From contig NC_134455.1 of assembly GCF_047948215.1 (NCBI RefSeq), positions 308,468,147 to 308,532,146 on the forward strand: 64,000 nucleotides of DNA. The letters are read 5' to 3'. The translations under genes were made by a program, and so were the position numbers. The notes below the pieces were generated by a model, which made no database searches, was not told the DNA's origin, and was given only the letters and a program-made list of their open reading frames with translations. Positions 47,574 to 59,278 of this stretch are shown one piece after another. The stretch is from Lycorma delicatula. Taxonomy: Eukaryota; Arthropoda; Insecta; Hemiptera; Fulgoridae. How positions within the stretch are numbered: the first letter of the stretch is position 1; each line of letters begins with the position of its first letter.

Positions 47574-48122
47574 CTGTCAAAAAGATACAAAACTAAATTT
47601 AATATTTCAAAACTACCAACAGTCAACTATATACTTCATCACTGCTTATCATTCTTGTTCAAAGATTGTCAACTTTGTAGTTATTTTCTAGCATACATAA
47701 AAAAATATGGTAATTTTTTTACAGTCTAATTAGTTAACACAGTTATAAAAGACTTATAGAAAACAAAAAAGTGTACTATGGCTTGCAATAAGGTCAAACC
47801 TTTGTCATAACCCAACTGGACTGAAATGAAATGAAATCCTATCCAGAACAGTTCTACATACAATGTATTTCACCAATTCATAACTATAAAGAATTTCCAG
47901 GTTGATACATACAATCATGTCTTGTTCATGACCTAACTAAATTTGGGGCTGGACAAACTGATTCTGATAATACTAAAAAAAAACAGAACTATACAAAACA
48001 CAACTATATACTAATCCAAAGGGACAGAATTATGAGTGAAGTCCTGAAAATCTTATTTATGAAAACAAACCCAAACTCATGATGATAATGTTGGACAAAG
48101 AAACAAATACAAACAGGTAGAA

Positions 48123-48143
48123 ACACACACACACACACACACA
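48123..48143. repeat. (AC)n microsatellite
   Basis: About ten AC units. Confidence 0.9.
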
Positions 48144-48446
48144 AGTTGAAACAGGTACAAGAAACACAGCAAATGTTTATGGTTGAACAGAGAACTTATG
48201 CTCTGTTGTGCATGAGAATATTACTTAGGTTTAAAAAACAACTGCAATCCCTGTTTAGTCAGTATCACTACAAACTGAACATTTTCGAACGTGCTGAACA
48301 TACCACATTGTATATGGTCACAAGCTGAGATGGGGTGGTAATGTTTTATCAAAAACCTTTAATACTAGTGAATACAAGTTATTTCACATAAAATATACGA
48401 TTAGCATAATTTTTTGTGTATCATTAAAATTCTTCAACATGTCAAT

Positions 48447-49195
48447 GGGTTAATCCATTTGAAGTGACCCAAGGGTGGTTGCTTGACCAATTCATAAAAA
48501 ATTGAAACCATACACTTGTTTCCTACATGTTTCAGGACCTTAAAACTATTTATTTTTTTAAACTTTTTATTTAAGCAGTTTACCTATGGCAGTAATTTTT
48601 GTTACGATGCGCACAACTATTTTTGTGATTGTAAGGTTTATAGAAAAAATTATAACTAAAAAATTATTGATCCTGGAAAGACGAAACAAAAAGCAATTTG
48701 TTCATATTTTCTCAAGGTAAAAGATTGGTCCAGTGGTTTATTTACTTATCTCTCTTTTTTCTATGAGAAAGTTACCAATAAAGTTGAACATGAAAAACTA
48801 TGAAATTTAACTTTTAGTAATTTTTTTCAAGAGGCAGGGATGGCATATACAGTTGAATTATATTTTTTATATATGTTAGTAGTTTTACCATAAATAATAT
48901 TAAAGGTGATACTTACCCCTAAACTTTTATGAATTTTTTAAAACTAATTATTTTTTTTAATTCAATTTTGGCTTCAAATAACTCTGATGGGGCTGCTGAA
49001 AAAAATCTCAAATTTGCATAACTTAATGTTTTTGCAGATTTTTATGGTAAATAAAAAAGTTTGTATACTGTACTAATAAAAATGTTATAACCTCTCAAAA
49101 ATCATGAAAACCCTGTTAAAAGTGATATCGTTTTGACTTACTAAATATGTGCTTCAAGGGGGTTTCTTGTCTTCTTGCCATTCTATTTTTATACT
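48447..49195. repeat. Left terminal inverted repeat of the 4.3-kb transposon
   Basis: Mirrors 51955-52735 along its whole length. Confidence 0.8.
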
Positions 49196-49499
49196 TATTA
49201 CTATAGTTGAAATAGACTTGTTTCAACCATTCAACTACAGTGCTCATGTTATAACAGGCACTTCATTTCCAGGAAAATTCATGCTGTAACATGCTCATTT
49301 ATGCTTGTTGCATCATTTAGCTTGCAGTTTCAGACTTGTCAGTCTGACATTAGTCAGTGGTTCACATCTTTACGGAGTGTCTCAAATTTCATCCTGTGTT
49401 TGGAAGTATAAATAATTATATTTGCAAATTTTAAAATCAGTTAAATTTTTACATTATTTTTAAGTAATTTCACATAAACCTTGGAAGAACATTCCATAG

Positions 49500-51790
49500 G
49501 AATTTATGTGAATGAAAAGTGTCATTAAACAGTGTATGGTACAGTGTCAAAAGAATTCATTAAAATTTATGAATTTAGGGATGAAAACAAACAACTTATT
49601 TTTTTTACATGTTAATTCAGATGTCAGTAGTGTTTGTAAAAATTATGAAAAAAACGTTTTTGTCAAAATTCAGTCACCTGTATGGACAGTTCTGTTGTGA
49701 CCCTTTGAGGAACTCATAAAAAACAGTAAAGAAAAACTTACAAATAACATTAGAGAGCAAGCTCTTAAAGAATACATTTTTCTAAACTTAAATTTAGTTC
49801 CTGGAAAACAGTTTAGTTCTTGGACACAGAGTCTCTTTGTGTTAACTGTTTCAAAAGTATTTTTTGAACAAAGAACAAAGAACTATACGAGACCAAGACC
49901 AAGGGCAATACTGAATAATTGGATGCTGCTTGTAGCATTTTGAATATATTGCTGCCAACAAAATTGAAAAAAATTAAGCATGGATTAAAGGCCATCAGCA
50001 TTAAAATTTAAAATAAATAAGGTCCAGTGGTTTATTTACTGATTAGTATCAGTTTACTTCCTCAATCTTGGACCAGATCTAATATAATCAGAGTTCAATG
50101 TGCATGAGCATTTGGGTAGACTTACTAGAGAATTACTTAATGAGCAAGGCATTCTACTGAAGTTAGGTAAAAAACATAAAACAAGAATTAGTAACGACAC
50201 AGTTAAAGAAGTTGTGTTATTTTATGAAGATGACAATAATAGCAGGCTATCAACATGATGGTGTCAAAGTGCATAAAAAAAGTGTCTTGTTCTGATAAAC
50301 ATAAATGAATTGTATGTATCCTTTAAAAAGTGAAAACCCTGAGGAAAAAATTGGAAGATCAAAGTTCTGCGAACTCTGTCCAAAATGGTGTATCCTAGCT
50401 AGTGCATTCGGGACTCGTACAGCTTGTGACTGCCCTCATCACCAGAAGATCAAATTCATGATAGATGATCCCAAACTTATGTTGATTATAAGGACTTACT
50501 ACACATCTTTGTGACAGCTGTATGATGAATATGTGCGCCAAATGTCCAGGTAAGCAGGCATTGGTAGACATGCTCAACTTTTTTGAAGAGTATTATATGT
50601 TGCCAGATAGAATAATGTACAAAGAGTGAGTAGCAGCTGATAGGGCAGAGATGATTACTGTTCTTCAGACCAAAGATGAGTTTTTCGAATCATTAGTGGA
50701 AAAATTGACAAAATTAAAACTCACCATTTCATATCAAAATTTCAAGCTCAGTTTTTCAAGAAGAAAAAAATCAGAATTAGGTGAAGAAGAATGTTTGGTG
50801 TTGGCAGACTTTGCAGAACATTTTTCATTTCTTGTTCAAGATTAGATGCAAAGCCTCCATTGGGTCAACAGGCAAGCCACAGTTCACCCTTTTGTGTTCT
50901 ATTTCAAGGAAAATGATTATTATAACACAAAAGTATCTGTATTGTAAGTGATCACTTGAAGCACGATACAGCAACATTTTATTGCTTTCAAAAACTTTTA
51001 ACAGACCAAATCAAGGAAGTACATCAGAATATTAAAAAACTCATCTATTTTACTGTTGATGCTTCAAGTCAGTATAAAAATTTAAAAAAAAGTTTGCTAA
51101 TTTGTGCAGTCACAAAAAAGACTTTGATCTTGAAGCCAAATGGCACTTCTTTGGATCATCCCATGGGAATAACGCCTGTGATGGTGTGAGAGGAACAACA
51201 AAACGAGATGTGGCAAAGGCAAAGGCCATTAAATAATCAAGATGCTAAACATTGATGAAATGTATTCATTTTGTAATCACAAGCTGAAAAAACATCAGTA
51301 TTTTTTGATTAAATCACATGACAGCTAAAATTTCAGAAACTCTAAAAAACTGTTTTGACTGCTGTGATAGTTTTTGGTACTAGAAGCTACCACAAGTATG
51401 TTCCTGTGTTAGAAGGCATTGTAAGATGTTACTTAATTTCAGACTCTAAGGACTACATAGACCATCCTGAGTCAAGTATTGTACCACTTTCACTTAAGGT
51501 AAAAGACTCTATTGCTTGTGTATATGACGGATCAGTGGTGGATAGGAGAAGTGGTAAATATTAACCTTGAAAATGACACGCAGGTTCATTTTTCCACCCA
51601 GCTGGACCATGTACATCATTTCAAAAGTATCAACAAGACAAAGTGTGGGTACTGATCCGCAAAGTCCTGAGAAATTGACATCCTTGACCTAACTACAGTG
51701 ACGTCATTCTCACACAATTTCAAGAGAATTATCAGAAGAGATTACAGCGGTTGGTTAACCACACTAAATAAAAAATTTCATTGCTACAAA
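49500..51790 (+). pseudogene. Transposase-like gene of the 4.3-kb transposon, decayed
   Basis: Blocks in order: RSKFCELCPKWCILASAFGT and HHQKIKFMIDDPKL (about 50356-50480), KCPGKQALVDML (about 50537-50575), EFFESLVEKLTKLKL (about 50680-50725), ECLVLADFAEHFSFLVQD (about 50788-50842), LHWVNRQATVHPFVFYFKEN (about 50856-50915), IYFTVDASSQYKN (about 51043-51085). After a frameshift come KWHFFGSSHGNNACDGVRGT and TKRDVAKAKAIK (about 51135-51230). The end reads KVKDSIACVYDG (about 51497-51530) and NLENDTQVHF-FHPAGPCTSF (about 51560-51615). I recognise this combination from large uncharacterised insect and cnidarian proteins with SDGAASQYKN and HFFATSHGKGACDG motifs. The Asp of ADF and the Asp of VDASSQYKN are candidate catalytic residues, which is inference. 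Several stops and frameshifts. Confidence 0.65.
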
Positions 51791-51954
51791 AACAGGCTAT
51801 TTATTGAAGAGTAATTAAAATTTTCTACAATTTATTTTTTCTTTGAGTGTTTACAAAAATAAACCAATATAAAAATAAAAATGAATTCTTGAAAAAAGAA
51901 GTAGGTGAAAACATCAACTTCAACAACATAGGATCTAAATATAAAAAATGTAAA

Positions 51955-52735
51955 GTGCAAAGAAGACAGGAAACCCCCGTGGAGCACTTATTTAGTGAGT
52001 CAAAATGGTATTGCTTTTAACAGGTTTTTCATGATTTTTGAGAGGTTATAACTTTTTTATTAGTGCAATATAAAAGAAACCTTTTTATTAGTACAATACA
52101 AAAGAAACTTTTTTATTTTCCATAAACACCTACAAAAACGCTAAGATGTGCAAATTTGAGATTTTTATCACTTGGCTTCAAATAATAGTTATTTGAAGGC
52201 AAAATTTGAATTAAAAAAAAAAAATTTTCAAAAATTCATAAAAATCTAGGGGCAAGTATATCACCATTAATATTATTTATGGTAAAACTACTAACATAAT
52301 ACCTACATATAAAAAAAAATATTTCAAACTGTGTATGCCATCCCTGCCTCTTGAAAAAAATTACCAAAAGTTAAATTTCACAGTTTTTCATGTTCAACTT
52401 TATTGGTAATTTTCTAAAAGAAAGAAGAGAGATAAGTAATAAACCACTGGATCAATCTTTTACCTTGAGAAAATATGAATAAATCTCTTTTTGTTTCATC
52501 CTTCCAGGACCAATAGGTTTTTAGTTATGATTTTTTTTCATAAACCTTTACAATCATAAAAATAGGTGTGTGCACCATAACAAAAATGGCCACCACAGAC
52601 AAACTGCTTAAATAAAAAATAAAATAGTTTTGAGGTTCTGAAATATGTAGGAAACAAGTGTGTAGTTTCAATTTTTTTTTGAATTGGTCAAGCAACTAGC
52701 TTGTTTTTTTTGGGACACTAAAATGGACTGACCCC
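51955..52735. repeat. Right terminal inverted repeat of the 4.3-kb transposon
   Basis: Reverse complement of 48447-49195, with a small local duplication near 52060-52110 (TTTTTATTAGTRCAATA repeated). Confidence 0.8.
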
Positions 52736-52949
52736 GAACTAATTTCATGAATGTATCTGGTATATCTCCTTAAATCATTTACAACAGAGGAAAATATTTG
52801 AATATAAAATAAACTAATCTTCCATACAATTAACAATGTATATTTTAATGATAAGCTCACACCATCCAATATATAGAAGAGTCAATCAATAACTAAAGAC
52901 AAATAGCTGTACACAAAAATGGTTTATTAAATAAATACAATCTTTTTGT

Positions 52950-54320
52950 CTATTTTTTTTACATAAACTCTACCAACTTCTCTGCACTTGTCCTATCTTT
53001 TTATGAGTCTTTTTATCCCCTCAGCAAAGAATTCTTTACCTTATTTTGAAGCCAGTGTTGTACCTTTTTCTTTACCTCTTCATTGTTGTTGAACTTGATG
53101 CCATGCAAAGCTTCTGTTTGCATTGCAAACAAACAGACAAAAATCCAAAGGGGCAAGGTCAGGGCTGTAAGGAGGATGAGATAAGGGCTCCCAACCCACT
53201 TTGCCAATAGTTTCCAGCGTCAGTTGTGCCATATGAGATCGAGGCGTCCTGAAGGGCAGCCATACCAGAAGCGGATGAAGAGCTTCTACACAACCTCTCC
53301 TATTTCAAAACTTACAATCACACAAAATAACCCAGCAATTGCGACTCCTCCGGAAAAGGGGACGCATTGCTCCCTCCTTATAGCTAGTGCCCCGTTGTGG
53401 CGTATTCCTGCTAGCCTATTAAAGAGTTAGCACCGAAAGGACTTCAGTGGACGGTCTGAAGGGGAATTACGTCGGGAGGACAGGCTTTATAAGCCTAGCC
53501 TTCCGCGGGCGGCCCATGAAATGGGTTCGATAACGCTGGTTCAACAACGGATTGGAATGCAATTAAATCCGTCTTAAATTTACTAAAATAATAATAGACA
53601 AAAATTGAAAAATTAGATCCGAGATTAAAAATTAACACTTTAAAAAAACAAGCCCGATTAGAAAGATCCAGCAGCAAGGGACTCTGTCCAGGTTCTGCGA
53701 TAAAGTAGGGAGTAATAGACTCCTGCCAACTTTGCATTCCATTCCATGAGGTCGAGCATTGTCTTGAAGAAGCACGGTTCCTCTGTCATCTCGAACATTT
53801 CCTCTTCAACGTGGGCTTGACTTTGTTCTCAATCATGGCTGAGTAGTGTAGGATGTTGATAGTGCATTGCTTCTCCAAATAATCACACAAAATCGGACCA
53901 TGGGCACTCCAAAAGATGGTTAACATGACCAGCCATATTGCATTTTGATTTTCTTACAGGCAGGCGATTCAGGGTGTTTCCACTATATGCTTTGATGCTT
54001 GGACTCCATCCCAAAATGATGTATCAAAGTTTCATCAGAGGTAAAATCCTGTTCAAAAATGCGTGTTATTGAAATGATTTTTGAGTTCAGTGCAAATACG
54101 AAATCTCTCGGCTTTGTGATGAACAGTAAACTCCATAGGGACCCACCTTGCACACATCTTACAGTGGTAGTTCAGTTTGTTTTGAATGTTCAGGTTAAGT
54201 TGTGCTAACACTTACTCGACATCAGCTGTAATTTGGCAGTTTTTTGGATAAGTGAATCAATACGAGAATCTAATGCCAAGGTCGACACTGTTACCAGATG
54301 CATGAAGCGGTGCTCATCAG
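52950..54320 (-). mobile_element. Mariner-like transposon remnant, split by a nested insert
   Basis: Minus-strand frames read CARWVPMEFT (about 54160-54130), RICTELKNHFN (about 54105-54070), the conserved tail of the catalytic region as IENKVKPTLKRK (about 53835-53800), RNRASSRQCST (about 53785-53755) and, beyond the insert, LIWHNXRWKLLAKWVGSPY with KVGWEP (about 53240-53190). The C-terminus follows as GIKFNNNEEVKKKVQHWLQN and KVKNSLLRG (about 53100-53013). The order fits a mariner transposase whose middle is interrupted at 53244-53745. Exact ends were not found. Confidence 0.65.
53233..53756. mobile_element. Insert of about 500 bp with 11-bp target-site duplication, inside the mariner
   Basis: ATGAGATCGAG (53233-53243) and ATGAGGTCGAG (53746-53756) flank the insert, with one difference. 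The insert (53244-53745) is clearly more GC-rich on its left (GGCGTCCTGAAGGGCAGCCA, GCCTTCCGCGGGCGGCCCAT) than the host DNA. No frame codes for a known domain, so it is a short retroposed piece or non-autonomous element of unknown family. Confidence 0.6.
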
Positions 54321-55562
54321 GCACGCTTTTGTAGCCACTTTTAAACTTTTCTACCCACACATAAAAACATGCACAGTTAATGCAACTACTATTCTTTGTT
54401 ACTACTATTCTTTGTTACTACTACATATTCTTTGTTCAGCCAAGAGAATATTTCTGACAGTTGCACACTTTCTGAAAGTAAAAATCGGATCACAGAATGC
54501 TGTTCTTCAAAAGTACTTTCTTTGGACACACCATGTAACTTAGACTTTAGAGGTTATATTTACATAAATATTAATCAAACAGCACAACATTGCCAACTAA
54601 CAATTACAAAGGCTTCACTTGCCTGCATTAAGAGTCTCCTTCACTAAAAATGTCTGTCTGCTTAATTACTGAGCAAGTAAAATGTACATTTGAATCATCA
54701 ATATGGAAAGATAAAAGTGATAAATCAGCAATGTTTACAAACTCTTACTTACTATGCTTGTCTCTACTTACTTGACTACGTTTGTCTCTAGCTAAGGTAC
54801 ATAACCATAAGCTTGCAAGCAACAGAAATTAATAATAAAAAACTCCAAAAAAAAAATCACTTAGCTGTTTTCAATAATAAAAATGTTCCATGCCAGATTT
54901 ACTAGAGAAGATACGAGTGAAATTGTTTTCTGATATCTTCGCTACAGAGCTGAATTATTGTTATGTGTTAACATGCCTACCCTACTGAAATGCAGGTAAT
55001 TCATCCCTACAAGTGACACATTTCTTCACTCTGTTTATCAGAGAGATTGGATATATAATGAATATCATTACTTTATGATAAAGCAAATCTAGTGATGCTT
55101 CTCTCAAAGGCAATGAATGCATGCACTACAACCATAAAAACAATAATATTAACATAGTAAAGCAACAAATTCATTATATTAAAGAATTATTGCAATTCCA
55201 GTCCCACCTATTCGCTGAAAAAATTAAGTTTTAAGCAATGTTATAGGTTTCTGGCAATGGATAAATTTCAATCCAAGGTTAATTTAAATATATCATATAG
55301 TAAAATCCATTAGAAAAAATATATAGTTTAATATTGTTGGGTTTTTGAAAATTACATACAATAAATAATATTTAATGCTTCTGACAGATCACTAGCATTA
55401 TAAAACAGCAAAATTTGCCATTATTTACAGTCAGTGGTCTTTGACTCGCATCACTCAATGATGCTGAACAATGGTTATTGCAGTATATTAAAAAGAAAAC
55501 TCAATAGTTTGTATCAATCAAAGGCTTCAACTTATATATGAAGATGCTTGCAGTGTGTATGG

Positions 55563-55563
<1 letters not shown>

Positions 55564-55612
<49 letters not shown>
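55564..55612. repeat. (AT)n microsatellite
   Basis: About 24 uninterrupted AT units. Confidence 0.95.
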
Positions 55613-55617
<5 letters not shown>

Positions 55618-56176
55618 ATAATTTCAAAGATAGGAACACTGAAATCCAAGAGCAAACTTATAGTAGTCATCACAGAAATATCTTAACTGATTACAAAGGA
55701 ATGGTTGATGAAATAAAATGTGATCTAGAATAAACTTTCACTATAGGTAGGAATCAGACATAAAATAGTTTAAGTAATAATTGCAATATTGTAGAACTTC
55801 TGCTTGCAAGTCCTTCATGAATAATTAGATGACAAAACTAAATGAGAACACATCACATCACCAACAACTTAGAAGATATTGAAAAAAAATTTCCTATCAA
55901 GTTTTATAACAAATGATAAAAGCCAGTTTACCAATTTTAAACCTGAAAAACCTAAGGTAAGAAATAGCATCATCTAAATTCTAAAGCAAAGAAATAGTGC
56001 ATAACAATACCATCAATAATAAAAATGTAAGATATTTTGTGTGTAGATGTACTAGTTCTGAAAACAACATATTCAAAGAATGTGTTGTACAAAGAACGTA
56101 TAATAGCTTATCTTTCTTCCTTCAGTAATGGTTAGCCAGTCACTATAAATTTCCACAAAAACCAGTTTAAGCTTAC

Positions 56177-56259
56177 CTCAAATTCTTGTAAGAAAAATTT
56201 TATTTCTCCACTTAAGAATGGACGATGATCAAATAATCTAGACCAAATCTCCCCACAAT
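56177..56259 (-). CDS. BLOC1S5: BLOC1S5 (Muted), N-terminal-region exon
   Basis: After a strong acceptor (AATTTTTTTCAG) the exon encodes CGEIWSRLFDHRPFLSGEIK and then FFLQEFE, ending at GAG/GTAAGC. This is the most conserved part of the family (human DLGEIHSRLLDHRPVIQGET, RYFVKEFE). The first two bases (AT) complete a codon that would be Asp (GAT) if the previous exon ends in G, as in the human protein. Phase 0 at its end matches the exon at 47573. With the two downstream exons it gives 146 residues; the missing N-terminal exon would bring it near the usual 150-190. Confidence 0.9.
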
Positions 56260-58976
56260 CTGAAAAAAATTATACATTATAAAAAAATGAATACCAATTA
56301 AGACAAATGATCAAAATAAAAATACTATAGTAATGAATATTGACTGAATGATGGCGTTCTAGAATACAAGTTTCATGCCAGTTAATTTAATAAGGTCAAA
56401 ATGTTGTAACATTTATGTCTCAAAAAGAAACTTAGCCTTCTCCACAACATTACTTCAGGTATCCTTTATATTGTACTAGTTCTTCCAACACCCAACCTTT
56501 GCAAGTCCGTTTCTATCTAGTGCAGCTAAGTCAGCCATGGCTCTTCCTCTCTGCCTTCCCCTGGGCTTTTACGTAAGAAATGTTTATATAAGTGTGAAAA
56601 AATGAAAAATGATGCACCTGATATATCTATCAGTCTAAGCGGTCCTTCATTTTTCATTCTGCCACACACAAATGCAATGTTTATGTATACAATATATCAA
56701 CATAAAATGTACATTATTTCACAGCTAACTTTGTAGAACAATTTCCTCCCTATAACATTTTTTTAATATTTTTTATTATCATACCAAAACAAGATTACTT
56801 ACAATTTTTGACAAAAGCTAATGAACAAATTTTATTCACAATGTTTACACATAATTAACAAAACTTTTAGTGACATTTTTATTTCAGAATTATTCTTTAC
56901 TGGCTGAATTTAAGGATACCCTTAATCAGCAAACAGCTATCACAAACAAATTTTCGAAGTAAACATTTTCCCTAATCAAATTAAAGTAAAGGTAAAATTT
57001 GTAAATTTTTTGGCATTTCATTTTTAGTTATTATTTTTGGCATGCTGTGATATAGACTGAATAGAGGCCCCTCTTTTAATGTCACAATTCTCAGAATTCA
57101 TTTTATTTTATAACAATCTGGTTATAGTAGTGTTAATAGAAATAAAATTGTGCAAAATCATTTTACTCCAAAAAAAGCTGACTTTTACGGTTAGCCGAAT
57201 ATCAATGATTAAATTAGCGTAGCATTCCATTGCCCAAAAACAATTATCAATCTTCATAAGAAAAAATGTACAAAAGAGGTATAAGAAAAAATATAAGTTT
57301 ATTAAGAAAAATCAATAAATAATAAAACAGAAATATGTAAGCCAAAAGCCATAATTAACAAATGTAGACAACCTGCCATGAACAACTTTTGAAAACAGTA
57401 AAACCATTAAGAGCAACTGGCACCATGAGTATCTTATGCCAAGCTCACTAAAGTAAGCATCCTTGATGTGAGTCAAGGAACAGACCAGCCCTTCTTTACA
57501 GAGCTGAATATACTATAGCTTACAAAACCATAATAAATGTAGATTTCACACAGCTCAACAAGCAATGCCTTCATTCTGTTGACCACAAGAATTAGTTTAT
57601 AATTAACAAAATTACTTATAGAGAAAGTAACTTATCAGAGCCACTTTTACCTTAGATGCTTTTCATGCAAAAACCACTACAAACAGATTATGTGTCAAAT
57701 TCTTTTCTGCGGGAAATGAAGTATATACCCTACTTCCCCATTAATAAAGGAAAAGAGTTAAAATATATATCAAGATGAGAGAGAAAATTGCAAAACATTC
57801 AACAGTAGAAAAAAATTGTTCTAATAAATAAATATACATAACTGCAAGCAACTAATAATATTAAATGCTAATGAAATTCAAGCTAAATCAACAAATACAA
57901 GAATAGTGTTTATTAGAATTATAATAAAAGATTTACATAATGAATGTAGCTTTTATAGAACATATTAAATCAATAATTAAATACTGTATATTGCTACTTT
58001 TGTAGGAATTACAGAAAATAATGAGGAAAATATTACAGTTCCTAGACAGACTTTAGGATTTATCAATTTTTTGGAGTTCTTAGAATCCAAATTTATGAAA
58101 ACAAGATTCTGTAGTATGAGGGTGTATGTGATAACAGCATCTATTTTGCTTTTTAGCTTTGCAATGGTTAAATATAAAATAATATATAAATAATCAGATC
58201 AGGGGAGGTGCTACATCTTGATGGAGAATGGATTAAATGAAAAATACTGGCACGCATTATTTCTTTATCAAACAATAATACCAACTTTCAAATCATCACG
58301 ATCAGAATGGAAATAACATAATTTTTAAAAGTAAGAATTATATAAATTTTTCTAAACTTTTTACATAATATCTGAAACCACAATTATTTCTTCATAAACA
58401 TTATCAGGCTGGGAATAACTTTTTTAACCTTCATCCAATCGTTTGTTTAAAAACCTTTCATTGCATCTTTTTTTTAAATTTCTTACAGAAATTTTTTTAT
58501 CTTATTATTCCGAAATCTTCAATTATTTTCATTTTTATCCAGATTAAGTTATACTCATTAAAGGGGGTAAAAATTAAATAACATTTTATTGGTTTAGCAA
58601 ATAAATCTAGAATTTTTTTATATAAAAAAAGGAAGTAAACAGAAAAATAATTTTTAATTATTTCAACCAGGGTATTAAATTTTATACTGCAATTTTTTTT
58701 TCTGCCCAGGAAAATTGATGTTTACATTTTTCTAATTACATAAGGTTACAATCAATTCCAGGGGTTGAAAAGAAAATCAAATATAAAAAAGCTCTCTCTG
58801 ACATTAGCCAACAGTTCTTCCATTTTCTCCGTAGTCAATATGTGGCACAGTCATCCTCAAAGAAGTATCTTGGAAAATCTATTTAAACAACCCTTAGAGA
58901 CAAATTTAGTAAAGGTTAAAAAAGGTGTCAAGACTGAAAGTGCTGAACCCTTGAAACAGGCCAAGTATGATTAAGT
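56260..58976. other. Upstream BLOC1S5 intron or 5' flank, nothing recognised
   Basis: AT-rich, with no recognisable first exon, promoter motif or transposon domain. The frame at 58765-58974 has no identifiable family. Confidence 0.45.
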
Positions 58977-59278
58977 TGTAAGCTACTTTATTTTTCCTGT
59001 TTAGCTTCCAGTAATTACCTTTCTGATAATACATCAGAGGATGAATATGGATGAGTGTAAATGAAGTGTACAGTCTCAGTTTGACCAATCCTGAGATGTG
59101 TGGTTAATTGAAACCCAACCATCAAAGAACATTGGTATCCACGATCTAGTACTAAAATCTGTGTAAAAATAACTGTCTTTACTAGGACTTGAACAGTGGA
59201 ACTCTCAATTTCCAAATCAGCTGGTTTGGGAAGCCGCATTCATCACTACCAACCTGGTGGGTCAAGCTGTAAGCTACT
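58977..59278 (-). mobile_element. Full-length tRNA-derived SINE with 11-bp target-site duplication
   Basis: TGTAAGCTACT occurs at 58977-58987 and 59268-59278. The 280-bp body between is in minus orientation. Its 5' part reads CCACCAGGTTGGTAGTGATG (box-A-like) and GTTCAAGTCCTAGT (box-B-like, close to GGTTCRANYCC). The body has GGATACCAATGTTCTTTGAT and AATTAACCACACATCTCAGG, and the 3' end CAGGAAAAATAAAG. A second, truncated copy at 40316-40475 shares the body. Pol III promoter boxes, an A-rich end and direct repeats make it a SINE. Confidence 0.8.

Larger units (their letters stand above)
48447..52735 (+). mobile_element. 4.3-kb DNA transposon with about 750-bp terminal inverted repeats
   Basis: 48447-49195 is the reverse complement, with point changes and small indels, of about 51955-52735. 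Matching stretches include TTGCTTGACCAATTCA, ACACTTGTTTCCTACATGTT, GGCAGGGATGGCATATACAG and CTTACTAAATATGTGCTTCA. The outer ends read GGGTTAATCCATTTGAAGTG on the left and, reverse-complemented, GGGGTCAGTCCATTTTAGTG on the right. The 2.75 kb between them hold a decayed transposase in plus orientation. A target-site duplication could not be fixed. A CCAGTGGTTTATTTACT phrase from the repeat also recurs inside at about 50022. Confidence 0.8.
47574..56176 (-). other. BLOC1S5 intron, about 8.6 kb
   Basis: Between GTAAGC at 56176 and GACAG at 47574 (minus strand). It contains a long-TIR DNA transposon (48447-52735), a mariner with a nested insert (52950-54320) and simple repeats. 47574-48446 and 54321-56176 hold no recognised gene. 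Confidence 0.75.

Noticed and set aside
58765..58974. 69-codon plus-strand frame upstream of the SINE
   Set aside because: No recognised family, no splice context, and a length compatible with chance.
59019..59034. ATGTATTATCAGAAAG followed by GTAATT on the minus strand, which would give MYYQK-D in phase with BLOC1S5 exon 56177
   Set aside because: It lies inside the 3' part of the SINE at 58988-59267, whose body recurs elsewhere, so the match to an exon is a coincidence.
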